Origin: AP-15 sp963762575
GTDB taxonomy: Bacteria; Pseudomonadota; Alphaproteobacteria; ATCC43930; CGMCC-115725
Assembly: GCA_963762575.1 (NCBI GenBank)
Contig: CAVXLL010000001.1
Location: 620,001-684,000 of the forward strand
Length of the DNA: 64,000 nucleotides
Reading direction: 5' to 3'
The translations under genes and the position numbers were made by a program. The notes beneath the pieces are model-generated. The model was not told where the DNA came from. It did not search any database and saw only the letters and a list, made by a program, of their open reading frames with translations. Position 1 is the stretch's first letter, and every line of letters begins with the position of its first letter. This document shows positions 43,934-53,200 of the stretch, piece after piece.

Positions 43934-45584
43934 CCCGATCTATGCATGGGGAGAGTACGTCCTTGTAGCGTTGATTGATGTGCTCGCGTTCTGGTTGCAA
44001 TCGGGGTGGCGGGCATAGGGGATCGTTACCGCTGCGGCGGCTTGTCGGGTCGGGATTGGGTAGGCGTTGGAGGTTGAAGGGGAGCGGACGAGTTCAGGGG
44101 CAAACGCCCCGGCTCTCAGGTGACGAGGCGCGGCAGGCGGGCGAGGAGCAAGGTAAAGATCGCCTGGTCGGGAGCGCTCGACGGCAGGTGGATTTTAAGC
44201 TGGGTTTTCAGCTCGACGACGCGGGCGGCGATTTTGATCAGCCGCAGCCGCAGGGTGTCGAACTGCATGACCCGCCAAGTTGAGCGCTTGGGCATGACGC
44301 GGCGCATCGACCATAAGAGCCAATAAGCGCCGGCGTGCAGGAACAGGCGGAACTGGTTGGCTTCGGCGGTATGGCAGGAGGTACGATCGGCGGCGAGGTG
44401 GTTCTTCCACGCCTTGATGTGGTTCTCGGCTTGGCCGCGGGCGCAATAGAGCCGTTCGTAAAGGTGCTTGGCGCGGCCGCCTTCCAGGTTGGTGACAATG
44501 AAGCGGGTATCGGTTCCCTCGGGCCCGGCTTCAACCCGCGCGATGATGCGCTCCACCCGGATCCAGCTCTCGGCGGCATCGTAGAACTGCATGAAGCGGC
44601 GCCGCTTGCCGCCGGTCGGCGCCCCCTTGAAGCGTTCGGCCGTGCTGTTCTCCAGCGCCGTGACATGACGGCACAGCGCCACATTGGGGGCCAGACCGAA
44701 AACCCAATCGACCCGGTTCGCCCGACACCAGTCGAACACTTCCGGGGCCGCATAATGACTGTCGGCGCGCAGCAGAATCTCGACCCTGGGCCAATGGGCG
44801 CGGATGGCGCCGACAAGGCGGCGCGCAAAGCCGCGAATCTCTACCCCGCTCGGCCGCTTGCCCGGCCGTAGCAGCGCGGTGACGAACCGCCCCTCGCCGT
44901 CAAACACGACGATCGGCTGGAACCCATAATCGTCGTGGTAAGCATTGAACAGCCGCAACTGCTGAGCGCCGTGCACCCGGTCGAAGGTATCGTCGATATC
45001 GAGAACGATACGCTGCGGCACCGCCCGGAACGAGCCACAGTATTGCTCGACGAGTGCCCGCCCCAGGCGCAGCAGCGCCCGCAGGTCGGGGAGATTTTCC
45101 AGCCGCGAGATGGTCGATTGCGAGCACAACTCGTCGCCCGAGGGCAGGCGATCGAGCGCCAGCTTGAACATCGGGTCGGCGCGCAGTGTGTCGGCGTCGT
45201 TGCCGTCCTCATAGCCGGCGGCGATCATCAGCATGCGAAACCGGATGATCTCCGCCAAGCGATGCACGACCTTCTCCGGCGTTCGCGGGTCCTTCAGACA
45301 GCCGGCCAAGCGGTCGGCCAGACCCAACCGGCGTTCAATCTCGCGCAACGCCAGCAAGCCGCCTTCCGAGGACAGCAAGCCGCCTTCCGAGGACAGCCGG
45401 CCACCGTCAAAATGGGCGACCACGGCCTTGCCTTGCACGGGTGGCAGACCGGGGAGAAACGGCGTAACATCAACCATGGCGGGTGCAGCTCCGGTTGATC
45501 CGAGGGTTCGGGCTCATCACCAAAAACCCTACGCCGAAATCAACATCTTGTGCTACATCCGCCAGCCCTCACGCATAATCCGGG
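43934..45584 (-). mobile_element. IS1380-family insertion sequence (1651 bases) nested in the IS3 remnant
   Basis: Inverted ends CCCGATCTATGCATGG (left, + strand) and CCCGGATTATGCGTGAGG (right, reverse strand) flanked by a 4-base duplication CTAA at 43930-43933 and 45585-45588. Both the length and the 4-base duplication fit IS1380. One transposase gene. Confidence 0.85.
44116..45477 (-). CDS. IS1380-family transposase
   Basis: 453 aa, DDE type. Catalytic Asp candidates are in 'IVLDIDDTFDRVHG' and 'EILLRADSHYAAPEVFDWC', and the late Glu in 'CARGQAENHIKAWKNHLAAD', all standard for IS1380. Near the N-terminus a perfect 21-base tandem duplication (45352-45372 and 45373-45393) repeats seven residues in frame ('LLSSEGG' twice). 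The frame is otherwise intact; whether the insertion harms activity is unclear. Confidence 0.93.
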   Translation of the reverse strand: MVDVTPFLPGLPPVQGKAVVAHFDGGRLSSEGGLLSSEGGLLALREIERRLGLADRLAGCLKDPRTPEKVVHRLAEIIRFRMLMIAAGYEDGNDADTLRADPMFKLALDRLPSGDELCSQSTISRLENLPDLRALLRLGRALVEQYCGSFRAVPQRIVLDIDDTFDRVHGAQQLRLFNAYHDDYGFQPIVVFDGEGRFVTALLRPGKRPSGVEIRGFARRLVGAIRAHWPRVEILLRADSHYAAPEVFDWCRANRVDWVFGLAPNVALCRHVTALENSTAERFKGAPTGGKRRRFMQFYDAAESWIRVERIIARVEAGPEGTDTRFIVTNLEGGRAKHLYERLYCARGQAENHIKAWKNHLAADRTSCHTAEANQFRLFLHAGAYWLLWSMRRVMPKRSTWRVMQFDTLRLRLIKIAARVVELKTQLKIHLPSSAPDQAIFTLLLARLPRLVT

Positions 45585-46580
45585 CTAAGTCGCCTCTGGT
45601 GAACTGCTTCCCCTGGTCGGTATTGAAGATCTCGGGCCTGCCGTAGCGCGCAAGCGCTTTCTCGAGCGCCTCGACACAAAATCGGCGCCGAGGGTGTTCG
45701 AGAGTCGCACGCCAGCACCGCGCGGCTCACCCAGTCCCATGAGACCACCAGGTAGACGAAGCCCTTGCCACCGGGACGTAAGTAACGTCCGAGCACCACA
45801 CCTGATCACCTGATTGACCCGCTCGATCACGAGCCCACCGAGCAGGTACGAATAGATTTTGTGCGCCTGCCGCTTTGCTCGTGTGCACGTTGAGAGATCG
45901 CCACCAGCCCCAGAAGCCGCATTAGCCGCTGGGACCCGTTTGCGATTGACGAGATCAACCTGGGTCGCAAACCATGCCGGCATTCGCGGCGCGAGCCATA
46001 ATAGGGCCGCGCCAAATACTGCCGGTCGATCAGCGCCATGATCGCAAGATACTCGGCGCTGACCGCTGCCGCCTCCCGGTAGACTGCCGCGCGCGACCCC
46101 GCCAGCAACCGGCATTGCTGGCACATCGGCAGCACCGGCTTCACGCGCTCGACCATCGCGCGCCGTTGCGCCCGCCCCCGGATCAAGTCCGGGGGTTTCG
46201 TGCCAAAAATTCGTTTTCGACCTTCAACTGACCGATCTGCCGGTATAGAAGATCGACCTGCGCCTCGCGCTGCCACTCCCCTCCGTCACCGAACCGCCGC
46301 CCTCGAAAACGCTCGCTGCGCCGTCCAGCAGCTGCTTCTCCCAGTTGTACATCTGGTTCGGATGGACTCCCCGAACTCACTCGCCAGCTCGGCGACCGTC
46401 CGGTCACCCCTGATCGCCGCCAGCGCCACCTTCGCCTTGAACCCCGCGTTGTGCTTCTTGCGTGTCCGTTTCTTGTCCTGCTTCTGCGTCGTCGCGCGTT
46501 TTAGGGCAGCGCTACACCTTAGCCTCCTGTCCCATTTTCGGGTTCCACCTCAATCGGCTTCGTCCGTTGCTAATCAAAGC

Positions 46581-47261
46581 TCAACTGTTGGGTTTCGCAC
46601 ATTTCATGTACATCGTACCGACACGCCGGGCTTCCTGATCGAATTCGGGATCGAAATCTCGACGGTGAATTTCCACAAACCCGACGCTTCCGAGCAACAT
46701 CCGCATCGTCTCCTCATCGTAATACCAGCGGTGCTCACCATCCTGGCGCATGCAATAATTGACGTGATCCATCTGCGTTTTACACCATGCCGGGTTCCAT
46801 TTTCTCTGTGCCTCAGAGAAATCAGCATATTCCCGCGTCACGTAGTATCGGAGTACCTTTTCGCCGTCGGGCACTCCAAAAGAATGAATACCTCCAGGTT
46901 CAAGGACGCGGTAGCATTCAGACAGCAACCTCATAATATTGTCAGGATAGTCAAAATGTTCTAAAAAATGCTCGCTGTAAATGGTTCTGAACGTATCGTT
47001 ACGGAAAGGCAGCCGTTCGCGAACGTCAAGAGTCAGATCGGCCGCGGGATTTAGGTCAATATTGACCCAACCGTCTTTGACCCTGTGGCCGCAGCCAAGA
47101 TGCATTTTCATGCCACGTCCTCCGCGATATTTGCGGGCTTTGAGAACTCCGTTGAGGTGGCGTCTGCGATAATCTAATTCGAGAGCTAATTGTTTTACGG
47201 TGGCGCCTAACCCAACTGGCAGAGCAGAGAGCAGGGAGCTGCCAAGACGTTTAATGTACAT
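46581..47261 (-). CDS. class I SAM-dependent methyltransferase (type 11)
   Basis: 226 aa from ATG 47261 ('MYIKRLGSSLLSAL'). 'KMHLGCGHRVKDGWVNIDL' is motif I of the small methyltransferases common in LPS loci, then 'YSEHFLEHFDYPDNIMRLL', 'CYRVLEPGGIHSFGVPDGE' and 'CKTQMDHVNYCMRQDGEHRW'. A decayed relative sits at 51985-52562 in the same orientation. The gene lies 28 bases from the IS3 end, so its 3' flank was replaced by the IS. Confidence 0.85.
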   Translation of the reverse strand: MYIKRLGSSLLSALPVGLGATVKQLALELDYRRRHLNGVLKARKYRGGRGMKMHLGCGHRVKDGWVNIDLNPAADLTLDVRERLPFRNDTFRTIYSEHFLEHFDYPDNIMRLLSECYRVLEPGGIHSFGVPDGEKVLRYYVTREYADFSEAQRKWNPAWCKTQMDHVNYCMRQDGEHRWYYDEETMRMLLGSVGFVEIHRRDFDPEFDQEARRVGTMYMKCAKPNS

Positions 47262-47937
47262 AGCCTCGCTTACTCCCGCTTCCAATTGTGATCAGCGATG
47301 GTGCCGTCCGGCTTTTTGTGAGTGTTTGACTTTTCTACAAGGAAGCCACGAACGCAATGCATTTTATAAACGGCCTTGCCTGACGCAAGCTTAGCGATTC
47401 CATTATGAGCCAACTGCGCTACGGACCCGAACATCATTGCGCCCATGCCGGCGCGATTCGCGTAATCGGTCCTTTCGGTTGCAGCTTTTCTAAGAACCCA
47501 GGCCCGCTTACGCAGGGTCGGCAAAACACCAGGAGCGGTTTTGAACGCGCTGCGCGCCGGCGCGCTGTCGGATGTTGCGCTCCGCAGCGGGCTCCGCGCA
47601 CGCTCGCGGCCAACCAGCCGCTCCGAAATTACTACTCTGCGCAAAACATCTCTATTTTGGCCTGGACACAGGGACATGGCTGGCGCAGTACTGATCGTGT
47701 CGGTGAACGAGCGGCTCGAAGCCGGAATGATAGCAGCTTGTGCATTGAAGTTGACTACGGTGTAGCCTTTATCGCTCCTCAAGTCGCTCCGGAGCGATCT
47801 CCTATTAGGGTGGATACGAATATGCTCCTTCATTGCAAAATTAAAGCAAATTATCGGCGGCTGTCCGCATGATCGAGTGGGTTCGTGTTACTATCACACA
47901 GACCTCGATCTCGGACTAACCCTTTAGAGTAGCCTGC
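47262..47937. other. 676-base stretch with no recognised gene
   Basis: A 187-codon reverse-strand open frame (47270-47833) exists, but its predicted protein shows no motif and composition unlike neighbours; I do not call it. The right end should hold the promoter for the glycosyltransferase at 47938 and the left end that of the reverse methyltransferase gene. Confidence 0.4.
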
Positions 47938-49230
47938 ATGGCGACCGGACAATCTAAACGTAAGCTCAGGATCGCGTTTATTTTTATGCCTATCAACGCA
48001 ATCCGGCCGCCGGTGTCTTCCGGTTTGGACGCCTCCGTTGATTTAGCAGCAGACGAGCTCGCGCGAGGGGTCGCCCGATCCCATGACGTTATCGCCTATT
48101 GCGCGCGTGGTAAGGGCCAACAGAAGGTCGAACATTTCGACGGGGTCGAGTACCGGCGGATATCAACTTGGCTCGATAGCCGATTGTTGCATCGCCAGAA
48201 AGTCATGCGGCTTATTGATCTTGCCGGCGGGCGGAACGCGCCGCAACCGTTGATCAGCTCCTCGTTATGGTTTCGGCACTTTATCGGTGAGGTGATCTCA
48301 GACCTCTCTCGCCGCGGCTGCGACATTGTCCACATCATGAACATGTCTCAGTTCGTTCCCCTTATTCGAGCGCGGCTGCCAAAAATCCGGATCGTCTTAC
48401 ATATGGCATGCCAATGGCTCGAGCACCTTGATGCCGCGATGATCGAGCAGCGGATTAGCGCTGCTGATCTGGTACTCGGCTGCAGTGACTTTATCGCGGC
48501 AGGCGTACGGCGGCGCTTTCCGTCGTTGGCACAACGTTGTAGACATATCTACAATGGCGCGGATATCACGCGCTTCGCCAGGCCCCCTGGCGTTCGGCCA
48601 AAGCCCAAACAGCTCCTCTATGTCGGCCGGTTGGCTCCTGAAAAGGGTGTCCACATCTTGCTCGATGCGTTGCAAACTGTGCTCGCGCATCACCCGGATG
48701 CCAACCTCGAGCTAATCGGGCGCGAAACGATCGTGCCCCGGGAGGCGCTCTTCCCTATCTGCGATGATCCGCACGTGTTACAGATCGATCCATATTTTCG
48801 GCCCGGCGTATATGGGGAACTCCTGCGCGCTAAACTGTCAAAGCTTCCTGCAGGCAGCGTCTCGCTTTTGAACACCGGCATCGAATCCAACAAACTCGTC
48901 TCGCATTATCACTCCGCCAGTATTTTTACATTCGCAGCGGTCTGTAATGACGCCTCCCCGTTGACCACCTACGAAGCGGCGGCGAGCGGATTGCCCATCG
49001 TATCAACGCTCAGCGGCGGCATTCCGGAGATCGTAGAGGACGGGCGAAGCGGCTTGCTCGTGGAGCGCTCGGATCCGCAGGCGACAGCCGAAGCAATCCT
49101 GCAACTCCTGTCCAACCCGGATCAGCGTAACGCGATGTCGCGGGCGGCTTTCGAGCGCGCTTCAACTATGTTCTCCTGGAGTCGTATCGCCGAGGATCTT
49201 CTCCAAGAGTATGAACGCCTCTTCGTCTAA
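47938..49230 (+). CDS. family 4 glycosyltransferase
   Basis: 430 aa, GT-B fold. The N-terminal half has 'LRIAFIFMPINAIRPP', 'HDVIAYCARG' and 'CDIVHIMNMSQFVPLI'; the donor half has 'LLYVGRLAPEKGVHILLDAL' and the Glu-rich 'TTYEAAASGLPIVSTLSGG' with 'IPEIVEDGRSGLLV'. The E-x7-E region is partly altered ('CNDASPLTTYEAAA'), the first Glu replaced by Asp. Retaining cytosolic transferase acting on a lipid-linked glycan. Probably in an operon with the following GT4 gene (119-base gap). Confidence 0.9.
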   Translation: MATGQSKRKLRIAFIFMPINAIRPPVSSGLDASVDLAADELARGVARSHDVIAYCARGKGQQKVEHFDGVEYRRISTWLDSRLLHRQKVMRLIDLAGGRNAPQPLISSSLWFRHFIGEVISDLSRRGCDIVHIMNMSQFVPLIRARLPKIRIVLHMACQWLEHLDAAMIEQRISAADLVLGCSDFIAAGVRRRFPSLAQRCRHIYNGADITRFARPPGVRPKPKQLLYVGRLAPEKGVHILLDALQTVLAHHPDANLELIGRETIVPREALFPICDDPHVLQIDPYFRPGVYGELLRAKLSKLPAGSVSLLNTGIESNKLVSHYHSASIFTFAAVCNDASPLTTYEAAASGLPIVSTLSGGIPEIVEDGRSGLLVERSDPQATAEAILQLLSNPDQRNAMSRAAFERASTMFSWSRIAEDLLQEYERLFV

Positions 49231-49349
49231 AAAAGCTCACCTCATTGACCATTTGGTCTGTTCGGACGCGAGAGGGAAAACGACGGTAATCAAAGCTGGA
49301 AACCTGCTTCGGCAGGCGAGAGCCGTCGCCGTCTAACCGAGGGTGGCAT

Positions 49350-50684
49350 ATGAAAATTGCCTTTGTTAATCAACCCATAGACACAATTCTTCCGCCATAT
49401 CAATCTTCAATCGGAGCTTGTACTTACGGCGCTGCATCTGCACTGTCCAAGTCTTGCGACGTGATTGTTTACGGGACAAGAGACCGGCACCAAGATTTTG
49501 CTGCGGATTACCGAGAGCAGAATGTTCATTTTCAATTCTTGTCGGTGCCGATGTTCGATCGGCTCGCGGCGAAGGCCAGAGAGAAATATTCCAAACTCTT
49601 TCCGTCATGCTCGCCGGGGTCGAGCTCCGCGTGGCTGTTTCGCAATTTCGGCCACCAGGTAGCGCAGGATTTGCGCTTGCAGGCTTGCGATGTGATACAC
49701 GTTCAGCACTGCGCTCAGTATATCCCGGTGATACGCGCTTCCAATCCCAGTGCTAAAATAGTCTTGCAGCTGCATGCCGAGTGGTTCTCCCAAAACCGAC
49801 CCGCGATCCTCGAAAAGCGCTTGCGTCATGTAGACCTCGTAACAACCGTTAGCGATTACATAACCGAAAAGACCCGCCGTCAATTCCCGATGATAGCCGA
49901 CCGCTGTCGGACGATGTACAATGCCGTAGATTTAGCAGAGTTTAGTCGGGAAAGGACATGCGATGCGCCAAAGGGGCCGGAAAAGCGCATCCTCTATGCG
50001 GGCGCCGTCTCACCCCACAAAGGTTTACATGTTCTGTTGGATGCCTTTGCTATGGTGGTAAAGGAGTATCCAAGAGTGAGATTGGATGTTGTCGGTTTGC
50101 AAGTGAACTACCCATTGGCTGAAAATTTTGAATTTCAGGAACGGGAGTTGATCGAGAGCCTGTATCCGTTTTATGCTTATGAGTGGATTCCCAAGTTTAA
50201 AGCGAAGTTGGGATTAGTGTCCCCCGATGCCGGAACGTATCTTGCGCATTTGAAGCAACGGCTGTCCGCGGAGGCGAGCGGAAGGGTTGCTTTTCTCGGT
50301 TTTGTTCCGCGTCCGGAGCTGGTTGATCTGTACTACGGTGCCGATGTTTTCGCGTTCGCGCCGATCTGGAACGAGGGGTTCGGGATTCCTCCCGTAGAGG
50401 CCATGGCTGCTGGCGTTCCAGTAGTGGCCACCCGGTCGGGGGCCATCCCGGAGACGGTAAAAGATAAGCACACTGGGTTCTTGGTCGGTAAGAATGACCC
50501 CAGCGCTTTGGCTAAAAGCATTCTGAAACTGCTTTGCGATGACAATTTACGAGCTCAAATGGGACGAGCGGCCCAGAATTGGGTTTATGAAAATTTTACT
50601 TGGGATAGGGTGGCTGATAGGATGTATGAATGTTACTCGGATTTGTGTGGGATTTACGGGCGGGCGGAGGATGTTGGTGTTTAA
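49350..50684 (+). CDS. family 4 glycosyltransferase, second
   Basis: 444 aa. 'MKIAFVNQPIDTILPPYQSS' opens like its neighbour's start, so they are paralogues. Donor domain 'ILYAGAVSPHKGLHVLLDAF', and a canonical E-x7-E motif in 'NEGFGIPPVEAMAAGVPVVA' followed by 'IPETVKDKHTGFLVG'. A longer inter-domain insert ('FEFQERELIESLYPFYAYEW') distinguishes it. Base composition is visibly more A/T-rich than the flanking chromosome, in keeping with transferred DNA. Confidence 0.91.
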   Translation: MKIAFVNQPIDTILPPYQSSIGACTYGAASALSKSCDVIVYGTRDRHQDFAADYREQNVHFQFLSVPMFDRLAAKAREKYSKLFPSCSPGSSSAWLFRNFGHQVAQDLRLQACDVIHVQHCAQYIPVIRASNPSAKIVLQLHAEWFSQNRPAILEKRLRHVDLVTTVSDYITEKTRRQFPMIADRCRTMYNAVDLAEFSRERTCDAPKGPEKRILYAGAVSPHKGLHVLLDAFAMVVKEYPRVRLDVVGLQVNYPLAENFEFQERELIESLYPFYAYEWIPKFKAKLGLVSPDAGTYLAHLKQRLSAEASGRVAFLGFVPRPELVDLYYGADVFAFAPIWNEGFGIPPVEAMAAGVPVVATRSGAIPETVKDKHTGFLVGKNDPSALAKSILKLLCDDNLRAQMGRAAQNWVYENFTWDRVADRMYECYSDLCGIYGRAEDVGV

Positions 50685-50952
50685 TCGAGGACATCGTTGG
50701 CGGCGTTTGCTGTGCCTGGACCCGGGGTATGTCGGGCGAAGCTAGCAAAACCATGTATTGGCCAGACAATCATACAAATTGCGGTGATCTGGGGACAATG
50801 CTGAAGAGATATTCTAGTCGAGGCTCGCGCCTACGACGGGCGGTAACAGAACCCCGCCTCGCCAACTCTGCGGTGTTCCGCAAATTGGGGAATTGCCCCC
50901 GTGGCCCGGGATCCACACCTAGGCCTCTCTGGTCTGTGGCTCCGGAGAAGCC

Positions 50953-51777
50953 GTGAGCGTGGCATTTGAGCCGACCGCCTTGGCAAAGCGTGTGCTGCGG
51001 CCGCTGCTCCCCCGGCCGACCATCAGGATAATTCAGCAAATCATCGGGATCATAGATTATATAAGATCGCCGGACCGCGGCGCAGGCTGGGGACCATTCA
51101 ACGGACAAACCGCTCGCCAAGCGCTGTTTGTGGATATTCTCGCGAAGATGCAGCCGCATGCCATTGTAGAAACCGGAACCTTCCTTGGAGTGACGACCGA
51201 ATTGATGTCCCAGACGGGTCTGCCTGTCTTTACTATCGAGTCACATCCCCGAAATTACGGATTCGCGCGCGCACGATTTTGGCGCAAGCGGAATGTCACA
51301 TTGCTCTTTGGAGACAGTCGAAAGGGCCTACAAAAACTTTTCGACGCGGCTTTGCATCCTCTATCTGGCCTGAGAGTTTTCTGTTACCTTGATGCCCATT
51401 GGGATAATGACTTGCCGCTCGCGGAAGAAATTGATATCGTTTTTACTCGATGCCCATTGGCGGTCGTCATGATTGACGACTTCGAGGTACCGTCCGACAC
51501 CGGGTATGGGTATGACGACTATGGACCGGGGAAGGCTCTGATCTCAGACTACATCAGACCAGCGATATCGGCACATCAGTTGCAAGCGTTTTTTCCTTCC
51601 ACTCCCTCCGCTGCGGATTATCCATCAACCCCGATGGCTGCCGCAGGCTTGGCGGTTCCCGGCCGGGTGCGCCGGGGATGCGTTGTTCTCGCCAAGGAAA
51701 GTTTTCATGGGCTGGACTTAGCCGCGGTGTCGCTTCTTCGTCCTGCTACCGAAGCCGAACTCACACCGACGCACTAA
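50953..51777 (+). CDS. SAM-dependent methyltransferase of the CmcI/Methyltransf_24 type
   Basis: 274 aa from a GTG at 50953. 'IVETGTFLGVTTELMSQTG' and 'FTIESHPRNYGFARARF' are the SAM-binding region; 'FCYLDAHWDNDLPLAEEID' and 'VVMIDDFEVPSDTGYGYDD' hold the metal-ligand Asp residues of this type. It probably O-methylates a sugar. The 268-base gap before it shows no gene. Confidence 0.78.
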   Translation: MSVAFEPTALAKRVLRPLLPRPTIRIIQQIIGIIDYIRSPDRGAGWGPFNGQTARQALFVDILAKMQPHAIVETGTFLGVTTELMSQTGLPVFTIESHPRNYGFARARFWRKRNVTLLFGDSRKGLQKLFDAALHPLSGLRVFCYLDAHWDNDLPLAEEIDIVFTRCPLAVVMIDDFEVPSDTGYGYDDYGPGKALISDYIRPAISAHQLQAFFPSTPSAADYPSTPMAAAGLAVPGRVRRGCVVLAKESFHGLDLAAVSLLRPATEAELTPTH

Positions 51778-51785
51778 CATCACTG

Positions 51786-51965
51786 GATTTGTGCTCAGCA
51801 AACGATCATTGCGCGCTGCCAGCTGATTCGAGTGCAAGGAGTGGTGCATGATGGTGCCGGCGGTCATCGAGGGTCTGCTTGCCGCAGCGGGCGCACTCGT
51901 ATGTCCACCGCTTGGTTTGCAGTTCCCAAGCCTTGGTGTTGCTGCAACCCGGGCGATAAGCCTTT
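51786..51965 (-). mobile_element. IS1595-family transposase remnant
   Basis: The reverse strand reads 'AYRPGCSNTKAWELQTKRW' then 'TYECARCGKQT' and, after a one-base slip, 'AGTIMHHS': the zinc-ribbon N-terminus of IS1595 transposases. Nothing else of the element is present. Confidence 0.65.
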
Positions 51966-51984
51966 AAGGGGAAAGTGTTTCTCT

Positions 51985-52562
51985 GACGGCTGAATCTTTA
52001 AGACTGCTGACGGCTTTCGCGCGTTCACATAGAGCCGTTCCAAGCTCGCGACTTTTTGTATCGAAAACAGGATCAAATTCGCACTGCTTGATTCTATAAA
52101 GCCTGCTTCCTTCAACACGTTCTCCATGGTCTCAAAGTCGTATGCGTAACGATGTTCGGTATCCTGCCGAAAGTGATAGTTGACGTGATCCAGACGAGTT
52201 TTACACCATTCAGGGCGCCAGAATTCTCGGTTCTTGCAAGCCTGAAGCCACCCGCCATCGCCTACGCCAGCATAATCAAGCAGTGGCAAAAGCGTGTCGG
52301 GAACGCCCACGCGGAAAATTCCGTTCGGTTCCAGAACTCTGAAGCACTCGCGTAGAAAGTGCTTCGCGTCATTTGGATAGTCGAGGTGCTCGAAAAAAGT
52401 GTTCTGAATAAATAATCATAGCTGAGCCATCGTTAAAGGGGATGCGCTCTCGCATGTCGAGCGAAAGATCTGTCTCCGGCAATAGATCGGTGTTTACCCA
52501 ACCTTCCTTTCGATTGGGACCACAGCCGATATTAAGCTTGAGACAGCTTTTCCCTGCATAAG
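51985..52562 (-). pseudogene. SAM methyltransferase related to 46581-47261, frameshifted
   Basis: Reverse strand: 'KLNIGCGPNRKEGWVNTDL', 'LSLDMRERIPF', 'IIYSEHF', then a six-T run (52393-52398) with one extra base, then 'EHLDYPNDAKHFLRECFRVL' and 'EPNGIFRVGVPDTLL', 'CKTRLDHVNYHFRQDTEHRY'. It parallels the intact gene residue by residue. The C-terminus runs into IS1595 remnant DNA. One indel may be the only defect in the core, so a sequencing error is possible, but the flanks are also eroded. Confidence 0.78.
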
Positions 52563-52830
52563 ATTTATTGCCTGCAGCCGTTTGTTATCGGGAATGGCGC
52601 CTTGGTCGACCTGGGAACCTTGTTCGAAAAATGCAGTACACGAGTTCGACCCCGTTGCGGCGGATCGAAAGCCGGCCATCGGGATAGTCGAAAAGGTTAC
52701 GTATTTGCCGATCGCCGCCTTGGCCGGCTCGCTCGGCTCCAAGATAAAGAGATTGTGTCGGTATTGCAGTGTCAGCGGGGAAAGGCGGCGCTCTTCCTTC
52801 CGGGCGAACGGGTTCTATAGACCGATATTC
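52563..52830 (-). mobile_element. ISNCY-family transposase C-terminal remnant
   Basis: Pieces in two reverse frames assemble as 'EPSEPAKAAIGKYV', 'FDYPDGRLSIRRNGVELVYC', then 'VDQGAIPDNKRLQAINLM'. This is the C-terminal 'DYPDGRL...NKRL' region of ISNCY transposases. Frameshifted and truncated. Confidence 0.6.
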
Positions 52831-52883
52831 GCTCAGTGATCTGCGGCCCGCCGCTCGGCATGCACAATATGGAGGACGGGCCG

Positions 52884-53196
52884 AATGACATATCACATTA
52901 CGTAGGATTGGGTGTGCACAAGGCGACGGTTTGCGTCGCGGTCGCTGAGAGCGGGCGCGATGGTGAAATACGGCAGATCGGGGTTTTGGAGAACCGCCCG
53001 GAGATCCCGTAAAAAATGGCGGCAAGACTCGGTAAGGGGGCCGTCGGGCGAGCTGTTGCTACGAAGCTGGTCCCTTGCGGATATGGCCTGCACCGTTTGC
53101 TGACCGGTCGTGGGCACAGAGCTGCATCGATATCGGCACAATCACGGAAGGCCGAGGTGCAGCGCCGCTGTGTACGACTCGGTAGTGGGCAATTCC
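52884..53196 (+). mobile_element. IS110-family transposase N-terminal remnant, cut by IS5 copy 2
   Basis: 'YVGLGVHKATVCVAVAESG' and 'IRQIGVLENRPEI' are the start of an IS110 DEDD transposase (the usual first catalytic Asp in 'GLDVHK' is Gly here). After a stop/frame change come 'KMAARLGKG' and 'PCGYGLHRLLTG'. The copy then degenerates and stops at the IS5 insertion (53197). Confidence 0.72.
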
Positions 53197-53200
53197 TTAG

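Larger units (their letters stand above)
43435..46552 (-). mobile_element. decayed IS3-family element split by an IS1380-family insertion
   Basis: Terminal repeats match the intact element at 54281-55733: TGAGGTGGACCCCATCTGTG at 43435 and (reverse) TGAGGTGGAACCCGAAAATG ending at 46552. Within it, orfA and orfB are readable only in pieces: 'GDRTVAELASEFGES' near 46400, 'IMALIDRQYLARPYYGSRR' near 46030, 'GFVYLVVSWDWVSRAVLA' near 45740, then after the inserted IS 'GTLKRHGVTI' near 43910 and the C-terminus to 43474. Multiple frameshifts show that it is dead. Insertion point: within orfB. Confidence 0.85.

Noticed and set aside
47270..47833. 187-codon reverse open frame in the gap before the GT4 genes
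   Set aside because: No recognisable domain, no good ribosome site, and composition unlike neighbouring genes; left as uncalled.
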